This document shows, in pieces, positions 24,583 through 31,698 of a DNA stretch of 34,213 nucleotides (the stretch's first letter is position 1; each line of letters starts with the position of its first letter). This stretch comes from Nostoc favosum CHAB5714 (GTDB taxonomy: Bacteria; Cyanobacteriota; Cyanobacteriia; Cyanobacteriales; Nostocaceae), in assembly GCF_020829495.1 (NCBI RefSeq), contig NZ_JAIVFQ010000074.1:1-34213 (forward strand), written 5' to 3'. A program made the position numbers and the translations under genes. Below the pieces are notes generated by a model, which was not told where the DNA came from, did not search any database, and was given only the letters and a program-made list of their open reading frames with translations.

Positions 24583-25057
24583 GAAGACTCAAATTACCAA
24601 ATTTTGGCCATCCGCAGGACAAACTCTGCTAATTCTGGATTGCCAGTAATTTTATCAGGCGATGTCTACGACGGGCTATGACGCTCGTTCGCCTTTGGCG
24701 TCTCCCCTTGGGAGAAGACTCGCTAACGCTTCTCTACGAGACGCTACGCGAACGCTATCGGCGTCGCTAGAGGAGCTTAATAATCTCACAAAAAATTGTC
24801 ATCCTCTTGAACAACTTCAGATATTAGGCAGGCAAATTTCGCCCGTGGTAACTGAGCTTGTCGAAATGCACCTTACCCCCATGCTTTCAAGCAGGGGCTT
24901 TCTCGGTGCGGATATCTTGGTAAGTAAGTCTTAAACATTTTGGATTCTGAAGGCGCCCCGAAAAACCTATTTGTAACAGCAATTTTGTGAAATGATGTAG
25001 CATAACTGAGTGTCCGTAGTTTACCGCCGTAGGCATCGCTCGCCTTGTCAAAGACTC
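24583..25057. other. Spacer with repeats and a minus-strand gene remnant
   Basis: On the minus strand 24592-24660 reads RSPDKITGNPELAEFVLRMAKIW and stop, which looks like the C-terminus of a former protein gene. It is cut at a HIP1 half-site (GCGAT at 24658) by a complex of small repeats (about 24662-24772, beginning GTCTACGACGGGCTA). A hairpin CCCCCATGCTT-tc-AAGCAGGGG lies at 24876-24898. A plus-strand frame through this region has no family features. Confidence 0.45.
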
Positions 25058-25435
25058 ATGACTAAAGTAACATCTCAAGAAATTGCACAGTTTCGCTCTC
25101 AATTGGCAGATGATAAGAGCGATATGGAAGCGCTGGATTTGATTGAAGACTGTGATGGAGATTTAGAAGATGCGGCGATGACGCTAGCTATCCGGGCAGG
25201 ACAACAACCAGAAAGAGCAAATTCCGAGTGGTTAGATGCCTTGGCTAGAAAATGGCGTGTGGTCATTTGCGAACAAGAATATCGGGAAGATTTGCTTAAT
25301 TCTTCACCTCAAAAGATGATGGAACATCTAAAAGCAATGCCGACGTTTCCTAAGATTTTAGCAACGCCAGTTTTGATTTATGTCCTCAAGCAAGGCGTGA
25401 ACAATTTTTGTGAGCCACTAGATTCGCTAAAGTGA
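25058..25435 (+). CDS. Conserved cyanobacterial protein, unknown function
   Basis: 125 aa, cytoplasmic, no family recognised. The first half is acidic and helical (SQLADDKSDMEALDLIEDCDGDLEDAAMTLAIRAGQQPE, which has the look of a small helical adaptor), the second half contains a conserved-looking KMMEHLKAMPTFPKILATPVLIYVLKQGVNNFCEPL. ATG at 25058 chosen because upstream in-frame residues (VVYRRRHRS) are repeat-derived. Confidence 0.65.
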   Translation: MTKVTSQEIAQFRSQLADDKSDMEALDLIEDCDGDLEDAAMTLAIRAGQQPERANSEWLDALARKWRVVICEQEYREDLLNSSPQKMMEHLKAMPTFPKILATPVLIYVLKQGVNNFCEPLDSLK

Positions 25436-25461
25436 TCGGATGTACATTTAACTTGTGCGAT

Positions 25462-25482
25462 GCCTGCGGCGGGCTACGCCTA
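25462..25482 (+). repeat. 21-nt small dispersed repeat inside a HIP1 site
   Basis: GCGAT (25457-25461), then 21 nt ending GGGCTACGCCTA, then CGC (25483-25485). Removing the 21 nt restores the HIP1 octamer GCGATCGC. It is the same repeat type as in the GST fragment at 33945. Matches the described habit of the Nostoc SDR5 family. Confidence 0.75.
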
Positions 25483-25558
25483 CGCGGTTTGCAGTTGAGT
25501 TTAATACAGACCTAACCCCCAACCCCTTAAGAGCTAGCAAAGTAAGAATAAAAGCCCC

Positions 25559-25639
25559 TCCAAACTCCAAACTCCCAACTCCCAACTCCTCACTCCCAAC
25601 TCCCAACTCCTAACTCCTAACTCCCAACTCCAAACTCCT
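25559..25639. repeat. STRR heptamer array CTCCCAA/CTCCTAA
   Basis: About eleven heptamers of the CTCC(C/T/A)AA type in the spacer upstream of the membrane-protein gene. Confidence 0.9.
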
Positions 25640-25718
25640 ACCCAATGCAAGATGATTCCACCAGGACTGATACGCTGTTAATTAAGGCAAAACTTCTATT
25701 AGACAAATTGTAAAATCA

Positions 25719-26225
25719 ATGAATTACCTTGTTGCCGTATTACCAGACCGCATTCAAGCCGAAGCTGCTTACTTAGCCTTAGAAGAACAAGGCATAAACA
25801 GCACTATCCTGGGGAAAGGATATAAAACAGCTGACGAGTTTGGCTTAATTGACCCCAAAGACCAAGCCAAAAAGCAAGCACAACTGATGGCAACCTGGCT
25901 GATACCATTCGGCTTTTTTGCAGGTTTTACATTCAGCCTCATCACTGGTTTAGATACTTTTGCCTGGGCAGGTGAAGTTGGAAATCACATCGTTGGCGGA
26001 CTGCTGGGTGCTGCTAGTGGTGCTATGGGTGGTGTGTTGGTCGGTGGCGGAGTCGGTTTACTCGTAGGTAGTGGTGATGCTTTACCTTATCGTAACCGCT
26101 TAGATGCGGGTAAATACTTAGTTGCCGTTCAAGGTTCTGAAACTCTAACTCGGCAAGCAACCCGAATATTACGTCAGTTTGATCCAGAAAATATCCAAGG
26201 TTATGCTGACACAAGTAGCGTGTAA
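25719..26225 (+). CDS. Conserved membrane protein, unknown function
   Basis: 168 aa. Residues 1-60 form a soluble start (NYLVAVLPDRIQAEAAYLALEEQGI), then two glycine-rich membrane segments (LIPFGFFAGFTFSLITGL and IVGGLLGAASGAMGGVLVGGGVGLLVGSG), and a soluble tail that repeats the opening theme (GKYLVAVQGSETLTRQATRILRQF). This resembles proteins with paired 'general stress' or flexible domains around a membrane hairpin, but I do not assign a name. It is 3 bp upstream of the acetyltransferase gene, so they form an operon. Confidence 0.7.
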   Translation: MNYLVAVLPDRIQAEAAYLALEEQGINSTILGKGYKTADEFGLIDPKDQAKKQAQLMATWLIPFGFFAGFTFSLITGLDTFAWAGEVGNHIVGGLLGAASGAMGGVLVGGGVGLLVGSGDALPYRNRLDAGKYLVAVQGSETLTRQATRILRQFDPENIQGYADTSSV

Positions 26226-26228
26226 TAA

Positions 26229-26753
26229 ATGAGTCATACTTTACACATCACAACACAGCGACTTGAGTTGCTTCCTTGTTCTTTGGAGGTGGCGCAAGCC
26301 GTTGTGACAAGAAATAAATCCCAAGTAGAGAGGCTTTTAGAGGTACGGGTTCCTGATGATTGGTATGGATCTGAGGTGTTAGATATTTTCCCAATGTATG
26401 CTCAGATGCTAATAGATGATCCTTCCCAGTTGGGTTGGGGTGTCTGGCTAATGATTCACATTGCCGATTCTACTTTAATTGGCGATTTAGGTTTTATTGG
26501 CAAACCCGATCAGACAGGAACTGTAGAAATGGGTTATGAGGTGCTATCAGCTTATCGCCAGCAGGGATTTGCTTTTGAAGCAGTAGAAGCACTGGTCGAT
26601 TTTGCCTTTACTCAGCAAGAACTCAAGAGAATTATCGCTCATTCTCCAGACGATCATGTTGCCTCGATTCGCATTTTGGAAAAACTGGGAATGCAACAAA
26701 TTGCTAGGGATGAAAACCTGCTGAAATGGGAATTAAAGTTAGAATCAAGATAG
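26229..26753 (+). CDS. GNAT acetyltransferase (RimJ/RimL type)
   Basis: 174 aa. The RimJ/RimL-like fold is evident: ITTQRLELLPCS at the start, IGDLGFIGKPDQTGTVEMGYEVLSAYRQQGFAFEAVEALVDFAF (acetyl-CoA loop QQGFAFEA), and RIIAHSPDDHVASIRILEKLGMQ. Transfers acetyl from CoA to an amine; substrate unknown. Its last bases lie in a direct repeat that was once shared with the start of the S4 gene. Confidence 0.85.
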   Translation: MSHTLHITTQRLELLPCSLEVAQAVVTRNKSQVERLLEVRVPDDWYGSEVLDIFPMYAQMLIDDPSQLGWGVWLMIHIADSTLIGDLGFIGKPDQTGTVEMGYEVLSAYRQQGFAFEAVEALVDFAFTQQELKRIIAHSPDDHVASIRILEKLGMQQIARDENLLKWELKLESR

Positions 26754-26820
26754 TTATAGCAGCTTAATTCTCAATTCATAACTCATAATTTTTAAGAATG
26801 TTGCCACGAGAAGAACTTTT
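26735..26820 (+). repeat. Direct repeat, left copy, flanking inserted TA module
   Basis: 86 bp that matches 27916-28000 apart from three changes. It contains the GNAT stop, the spacer and a dead copy of the S4-gene start (MLPREELF). Confidence 0.9.
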
Positions 26821-26853
26821 TATTTGTAGCCCACTGTCCCTTATTGGCACGAA

Positions 26854-27228
26854 TTAGGGTGTGGGTGAAAGATTTGGATGTTTTCCTGCATAGTAGACAA
26901 CCACTTTCAACTCTTCTTCATCAGGAACGTAAAACACTCTGTCTCCTTTTGTCACCTCATATTCCCACGCCCCTTTGTAGGGTTTGCCCTTTAAAGGGAA
27001 AACACGCCCAGGTTGTCTGGTGGTTGGTGCAGTACATAAATCCTCGTAACAACGACGTGTATTTTCTGGATGGCGCTGCATTAAAGCTTCCCAGTCCCGA
27101 TTCACCCGACGATTTTTCGCTACCACCAACCAAGTACTTTCTATCTCAGATAATGCTGGAACTGTCAGTTTGACAAATGGCGGCTCCACATTCTCCACTA
27201 TTGGATTTTCTTCTTGGTTATCTGACAT
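26854..27228 (-). CDS. RelE/ParE-like toxin
   Basis: 124 aa. The C-terminal half (NRDWEALMQRHPENTRRCYEDL...VFPLKGKPYKGAWEYEVTKGDRVFYVPDEEELKVVVYYAGKHP) matches the compact RelE/ParE mRNA-interferase fold; the first 30 residues are an acidic extension. Second gene of a two-gene minus-strand module, 7 bp after its antitoxin. Predicted to cleave mRNA at the ribosome. The gene order antitoxin-toxin is normal. Confidence 0.7.
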   Translation of the reverse strand: MSDNQEENPIVENVEPPFVKLTVPALSEIESTWLVVAKNRRVNRDWEALMQRHPENTRRCYEDLCTAPTTRQPGRVFPLKGKPYKGAWEYEVTKGDRVFYVPDEEELKVVVYYAGKHPNLSPTP

Positions 27229-27235
27229 ACCTTAT

Positions 27236-27730
27236 TCAGAAAGTACTCTGAGTATATGGCGGCTTTAATGGTACTTCATCAGTCTCGGCACTAAAAGCAT
27301 CTGCTAGTTCGGGACTAGCGATCGCTACGGCGCTCTCATGCCATTCATGGATGATCGCGTCAATTATCTCCCATGCTGTAGTTGAGGAATCTATCAACCG
27401 AAAAGCCTTACTCAGCTCCTTGATAAAGTCTTGCAGATCATCTTCTTCAAACACATTCAGCCATCCATAAGGATGTTCAAAAGCGATTTCCTTTCCCAGT
27501 AACAAAGAGAAGGCGACAGTTAACGCCTCAAAAACAGCTTTACTCTGCGTTGCTGCCTTCACGAGAAAAGTTACTTCCTCCCGGCGCAACAAGGCAAAAG
27601 ACTGATCGTTGCGAGTAATTGTCACTGGACGTTCTAAAGCTTTGTCCAGAACTCGCCCAGGCTGACGATTCAACTCAGTGGCTGTAATTAACTCATCTGA
27701 GTAGATATTGCCGAAAGTCCCGATAGACAT
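27236..27730 (-). CDS. Phd/YefM-like antitoxin with long C-terminus
   Basis: 164 aa, about twice the usual Phd length. Residues 10-50 (YSDELITATELNRQPGRVLDKALERPVTITRNDQSFALLRRE) carry the Phd/YefM DNA-binding fold. The remainder (helical, acidic, ending YTQSTF) is an added region that probably binds the toxin. It likely represses its own operon through the dyad at 27779. Confidence 0.75.
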   Translation of the reverse strand: MSIGTFGNIYSDELITATELNRQPGRVLDKALERPVTITRNDQSFALLRREEVTFLVKAATQSKAVFEALTVAFSLLLGKEIAFEHPYGWLNVFEEDDLQDFIKELSKAFRLIDSSTTAWEIIDAIIHEWHESAVAIASPELADAFSAETDEVPLKPPYTQSTF

Positions 27731-27778
27731 AGGTTATGCGTTTTTAGTCAACGCCGATTTAAGAAAATTATTAGTCCC

Positions 27779-27796
27779 TACGTATAATTGTACGTA
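27779..27796 (-). promoter_or_regulatory. Candidate operator of the TA operon
   Basis: Near-perfect 18-bp dyad TACGTATAATTGTACGTA (16 of 18 symmetric), about 50 bp upstream of the antitoxin start, with TATAAT/ATTATA at its centre. Suits autorepression by a Phd-type protein. Confidence 0.5.
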
Positions 27797-27915
27797 CTAT
27801 TCATCAGGGGTCAATAGGGATTGAAACTCTGGGTGCTGGAACCATCTCCAGAAAAGTATGAAAGATTTTTAGCTAGAGAAAATGCCGTGTCATAGTTCAA
27901 CATCAGTCGCTTTAG

Positions 27916-28000
27916 AAAGTTAGAATCAAGATAGTTATAAAGCTTAATTCTCAATTCATAACTCATAATTTTTCAGAATGTTGCCACGAGAAGAACTTTT
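27916..28000 (+). repeat. Direct repeat, right copy
   Basis: 85 bp matching 26735-26820. It supplies the live start of the S4-domain gene and duplicates the end of the GNAT gene (AGAATCAAGATAG). Confidence 0.9.
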
Positions 28001-28757
28001 AAAAGGTGTTGAAAATCGAGATAGTGTAGCTCGTGTAATCGATCAAGCGGAGCAAGCCATCAAAACTTGGGAAGTGGTTTTGACTGATTTTCTGTCTCCC
28101 CCAGAATTGGCAGAAATTCAACGGGTGTTTAACCGATTAACAGAAGTGCAATTAGTTGCGTGGGGCGGATATCCGCAAGCTGAACGCCAAAGAATAGCGA
28201 TCGCTCGTTCAGAACTTCCCTTAGATCAATCTCAAGTTAGCCTTGTCGCTGTGGAAATTGCTGGTAATTTCCTGTTTGATACCGCCTCTCACCGCGACTT
28301 TTTAGGCGCAATGTTGGGGACGGGAATTGTTCGTGAAAAGACGGGAGATGTTATTGTCTTGGGAGAACGAGGGGCACAGGCGATTGTCGCACCAGAGTTG
28401 GTGGAATTTTTGGAAATAAGTCTTAAACAGGTGCGATCGGTTCCGGTGAAAACTCAGCGAATTGAGGTAACTGAATTAAAAGTTCGGGAACCAAAGAAAA
28501 AAGAATTAACTACTGTAGAGGCTTCTTTGCGATTAGATGCGATCGCATCTGCTGGTTTTGGCATGTCCCGCAGCAAAATGGTTGATTTCATTGATGCTGG
28601 TGATGTCCGTGTCAATTGGAAAGAAATTACCCAAGCTAGTTCTCAAGTCAAATCAGGCGACTTAATCGCCATTCGCTCTAAAGGACGTTTAGAAGTTGGG
28701 GAAATAGCCGTTACAAAAAAAGACCGTTACCGAGTTCAATTAACAAGATATATGTAA
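27978..28757 (+). CDS. Photosystem II S4-domain protein
   Basis: 259 aa RNA-binding protein of the cyanobacterial/plastid PSII S4 family, related to YlmH. N-terminal part (LPREELLKGVENRDSVARVIDQAEQAIKTWEVVLTDFLSPPE) and middle Rossmann-like part precede the C-terminal S4 domain (about residues 180-240: LRLDAIASAGFGMSRSKMVDFIDAGDVRVNWKEITQASSQVKSGDLIAIRSKGRLEV). Thought to act in PSII assembly or ribosome rescue through RNA binding. Before the toxin-antitoxin insertion it directly followed the GNAT gene. No Shine-Dalgarno site is visible. Confidence 0.92.
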   Translation: MLPREELLKGVENRDSVARVIDQAEQAIKTWEVVLTDFLSPPELAEIQRVFNRLTEVQLVAWGGYPQAERQRIAIARSELPLDQSQVSLVAVEIAGNFLFDTASHRDFLGAMLGTGIVREKTGDVIVLGERGAQAIVAPELVEFLEISLKQVRSVPVKTQRIEVTELKVREPKKKELTTVEASLRLDAIASAGFGMSRSKMVDFIDAGDVRVNWKEITQASSQVKSGDLIAIRSKGRLEVGEIAVTKKDRYRVQLTRYM

Positions 28758-28760
28758 TAA

Positions 28761-28881
28761 GTCAGGAGTGAGGAGTGAGGAGTGAGGAGTTAGGAGTTTT
28801 AAATTTACTACTTTCTTTAACTCCAAACTCCAAACTTCTAACTCCAAACTCCTAACTCTTAACTCCTAACTCTTAACTCCT
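28761..28881. repeat. Opposed STRR arrays between convergent genes
   Basis: GGAGTGA/GGAGTTA heptamers (28761-28797) and AACTCCA/AACTCCT heptamers (28819-28881) are complementary, so the transcript can fold into a long imperfect hairpin between the convergent S4 and SDR genes. Could serve as a two-way terminator. Confidence 0.8.
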
Positions 28882-28889
28882 AAATATAC

Positions 28890-29666
28890 TTAGGCTTTAA
28901 AGTGTTTTGCTAACATATTCAACAGAAGTTTGCGCGGTACAAGTCGAGATAATTTACTTCTAATTTGAGTGTTAGTATCAGAACTAATAACAGTTGGATA
29001 GCCTTTTTCCAAAGCCTCTAAAGATTCCCAAACCACTTTTTCGCAAGAATACACTTTATCTGTAGTACTTGCCAGTGCTGGAGGAAAATTAGCTTCTGCA
29101 AAAAAGTTTGTTTCTATTGGCCCTGGACAAGTGACTAAAATACGGACACCATATTGATTATTTTCTGCCCATAGTGCTTCACTAAAGCTAAGAATAAAAG
29201 CTTTACTGGCAGCATAAACAGAAAGGTATGGTATGGGTTGAAATGCGGTAATAGAGGATACGTTAATAATACTTCCAGAACGACGTTGCCGCATCAAGGG
29301 GAGAAATTTATGGGTTAAATCTACCAATGCCAAAATGTTTAATTGTACAATTTTGACTTGTCTTTCTCCATCCCCTTCAGCAAAGTCGCCATAGTAACCA
29401 AAACCAGCATTGTTGATTAATATGTCAATGGTTAATCCCTTTTCTTTAGTGGCATCAAATACAGCAGCAGCTGCATTAGCTTCTGTGAGGTCTTTGACTA
29501 TAACCTCTACTTGAATTTTGTGTTGTTCTTCTAGTTGTTTAGCTAATTGGCTTAGTTTCTCTTCGGAACGAGCAACGAGTACAAGATTTGTCTTGCGTGC
29601 AGCTAGTTCTTGGGCAAAAGCTTTACCAATACCACTAGAAGCACCAGTAATTAAAGCAGTTGGCAT
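28890..29666 (-). CDS. Short-chain dehydrogenase/reductase (DltE/YqjQ-like)
   Basis: 258 aa NAD(P)-dependent oxidoreductase. Cofactor loop TGASSGIGKAFA (residues 7-18), NNAG (85-88), catalytic Ser137/138, Tyr151 and Lys155 in VYAASKAF, and PGPIETNF near the end are intact. The Arg after the second strand (VARSEEKL) suggests NADPH. Substrate unknown. ATG start; not obviously linked to the neighbouring genes. Confidence 0.88.
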   Translation of the reverse strand: MPTALITGASSGIGKAFAQELAARKTNLVLVARSEEKLSQLAKQLEEQHKIQVEVIVKDLTEANAAAAVFDATKEKGLTIDILINNAGFGYYGDFAEGDGERQVKIVQLNILALVDLTHKFLPLMRQRRSGSIINVSSITAFQPIPYLSVYAASKAFILSFSEALWAENNQYGVRILVTCPGPIETNFFAEANFPPALASTTDKVYSCEKVVWESLEALEKGYPTVISSDTNTQIRSKLSRLVPRKLLLNMLAKHFKA

Positions 29667-29845
29667 TCTACATATTCAGATAGTTTTTAAGCACCATTAA
29701 AATTTTAGCGATGCTGGCTATAAGTTTTAACTATCCAAAGTGATATACCCAAAAGGGTAAAAGCAGAACTTAGCGCTGAAGAGAGCGCCGTAACCCAAAT
29801 AATGATTTTTCTCATGGCGATTCCAATTCAAAATGAAATTGTTAA

Positions 29846-30403
29846 TTACCATTTTTCAGACCAATAGATAATTTCTGAGGCAGAAGTATTAATAGCGACG
29901 CCGTAGCTATTTCCATGATTCCACTTGAAGCCAGGTCTACCTTTATCCTCTGTATTTAATACCAATATTTCATAAGTAGGTGGAAAAGATTCTGTGTAAG
30001 AGTCACTGGTGTAGAAAAAAGTTGTCGGCACACCACTAGGTTGATTTATGTGCTCGTTTGTGTTACCACCTATATATTTTTGCTTTGCACTACTTCTGTA
30101 TTGTGAAAGTAATTTTTCTATCTTTTTTGGTTGCTGTTTCAGCCTAATTTGAAAAAAACTACTTCCTTGCAAAAATTCGGGAGAGTAAGCAATGCGAACA
30201 TCTTTGGCATCAGTGGGAATCTCATTAGGAAAATGTTTTACTTGGTCATTATCAGACCATAGTTGATTACGAATTTCTTTGTAACGTGATGTATCAGTTA
30301 TTATTTTAGGTTCCCTAGTACTGCTAAAAGTTCTTCTCAGAAAAAAGCTTCCCCCGACAATACTAAAACTAGCAAGGGCTAATAGAAACTGCGATCGCTT
30401 CAT
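29846..30403 (-). CDS. Membrane-anchored or exported protein, unknown function
   Basis: 185 aa, not recognised. N-terminal KRSQFLLALASFSIVGGSFFLRR is a signal or anchor segment; there is no lipobox cysteine. The rest is a soluble domain with many aromatic and polar residues (YEILVLNTEDKGRPGFKWNHGNSYGVAINTSASEIIYWSEKW), probably extracytoplasmic. It starts 18 bp after a HIP1 site and sits next to the tandem RNA-like array on the other strand. Confidence 0.6.
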   Translation of the reverse strand: MKRSQFLLALASFSIVGGSFFLRRTFSSTREPKIITDTSRYKEIRNQLWSDNDQVKHFPNEIPTDAKDVRIAYSPEFLQGSSFFQIRLKQQPKKIEKLLSQYRSSAKQKYIGGNTNEHINQPSGVPTTFFYTSDSYTESFPPTYEILVLNTEDKGRPGFKWNHGNSYGVAINTSASEIIYWSEKW

Positions 30404-30693
30404 TAAGTTGGGTGCGTCTAACTTTCATAGTCATATACCCAACTAATAAACTAAATTAGTACTATTGCGGATATAGCCTCAGAGATATTAACAGAAACTT
30501 TGTGTATCCAGGGTAAATTCCGGGTAATTGTAAAATTACTATGAAGTTGGTCAATGATTACCTAGTTAAATACCGCAGTTTATCCTCGTTGATATCAGTA
30601 CTATCTTTGTAGCTAACAAAATCAATTCCACAGCCATCCATTTTTTTTCAATTCTTCCTGATGCAGCAATAACTAAGACGGATATATAAATAG

Positions 30694-30747
30694 TAGATGC
30701 ACCTTAATTAAATCACAGCCCTCAACTTTTAGTTGGGGGCTTTTTTT
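30694..30747 (+). ncRNA. Candidate small RNA, tandem unit 1
   Basis: Conserved TAGATGCACCTTAATTAAAT leader followed by stem AGCCCTCAAC-tttta-GTTGGGGGCT and TTTTTTT. First of three units spaced 147 bp apart. The region upstream aligns with units 2 and 3 from about 30645. Confidence 0.5.
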
Positions 30748-30840
30748 GTTATTGAGATTCTCTGATTCAAAATTAAAATATTTTTTGACAAAGTTAAATC
30801 TTCCCGGATATTACAATCAATAAAGCGGATTAATAAATGG

Positions 30841-30893
30841 TAGATGCACCTTAATTAAATCATAGCCCTCAGCTTTTAGTTGAAGGCTTTTTT
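30841..30893 (+). ncRNA. Candidate small RNA, tandem unit 2
   Basis: Same leader and hairpin, stem AGCCCTCAGC-tttta-GTTGAAGGCT (one mismatch, one G-U pair), then TTTTTT. TTGACA at 30785-30790 and TATTAC at 30809 (18-bp spacer) are a possible promoter. Confidence 0.5.
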
Positions 30894-30987
30894 ATTGCTG
30901 ATGTTTTTTCATTTAAGAATAAAATAAATTTGCTTATAGTTTAAATCTTCCCGGATATGGCAATCAATAAAGCGGATTAATAAATGG

Positions 30988-31037
30988 TAGATGCACCCTA
31001 ATAATTTACAGCCTTCAGCCTAAAGCTGGGGGTTTTT
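30988..31037 (+). ncRNA. Candidate small RNA, tandem unit 3
   Basis: Leader TAGATGCACCCTAATAATTT and stem AGCCTTCAGC-ctaaa-GCTGGGGGTT followed by T residues. It ends right at the exoD stop codon (31039), so it may also work as a terminator there. Confidence 0.5.
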
Positions 31038-31038
31038 A

Positions 31039-31644
31039 TTATTTAAATATAGATGGCAGCAAACTGGGAGCTAACCATACTGCGTAACCAATAAATCCAA
31101 AGCACAAGGTAATTAGGACAGTAATACCATAGCTGATGCAAATTAATAAACCGTCAGATTCGATGGTGGCAACAGTCAAAAGTAAAATACCTACAGTGGG
31201 GATGGGATTTGTAAAGGGAATTGGTAATATTAGTAATACTGTTAACAAAGAGATACAAAGCCCATTAATTCGCCAAATCAAAGGATGATGGGCTATTTTT
31301 GCCAATCGGGGACGGGCGATTTTCTGTAACACTTTAGTAAGATGTCCCAAATTTTGCAAAAGTAACTGGGCAAAGGGACGAGGAAATTTGTAGTTAGCAA
31401 TTCTTTTTGGCAGCCAAGGCGATCGCCTCCCTAAAACCATTTGGGCTGACAACAGTAAACAAGCACCACCAAAAGGGCCAGTTAATCCCGGTGGCATAGG
31501 AAATAAAAAAGGCAAAATTAATAATGTAATTACCAGGCAGAACCCTCGTTCTGAGGTTTCTGCCAGAATATCACCTAGAGTTAGCGGTTGTTCAGCTAGG
31601 CGTTGCAACAGGGACTTTATATCTTGAGAAAATCTCAGATGCAT
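31039..31644 (-). CDS. ExoD family membrane protein
   Basis: 201 aa of the exopolysaccharide synthesis ExoD family, with four to five hydrophobic segments. Seen: LTLGDILAETSERGFCLVITLLILPFLFPMPPGLTG near the N-terminus, GGACLLLSAQMVLGRRSPWLPKRI, then TVLLILPIPFTNPIPTVGILLLTVATIESDGLLI, the family core. Its rhizobial namesake affects exopolysaccharide production and nodulation; the mechanism is unknown. 54 bp from the lipid-kinase gene, so probably one operon. Confidence 0.88.
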   Translation of the reverse strand: MHLRFSQDIKSLLQRLAEQPLTLGDILAETSERGFCLVITLLILPFLFPMPPGLTGPFGGACLLLSAQMVLGRRSPWLPKRIANYKFPRPFAQLLLQNLGHLTKVLQKIARPRLAKIAHHPLIWRINGLCISLLTVLLILPIPFTNPIPTVGILLLTVATIESDGLLICISYGITVLITLCFGFIGYAVWLAPSLLPSIFK

Positions 31645-31698
31645 TTGGTGCGAGTTCCCACATTTTTAGCAGAGGGAGATAAGAGAGAATAATAACTC

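Noticed and set aside
24662..24934. 90-codon plus-strand frame after aroK
   Set aside because: The first third is translated palindromic repeat sequence; the remainder has no family features.
27811..27827. CRISPR-repeat-like AGGGATTGAAAC
   Set aside because: The ending matches many cyanobacterial CRISPR repeats, but there is only one partial copy and no second repeat or spacer spacing around it.
27829..27898. Short open frame LKLWVLEPSPEKYERFLARENAVS upstream of the TA operon
   Set aside because: It looks protein-like but is only about 24 codons, has no good start, and matched no family I know; may be a relic carried with the TA insert.
30640..31037. NsiR1 identity for the tandem array
   Set aside because: The layout is alike, but I cannot confirm sequence identity and the neighbour is exoD, not hetF.
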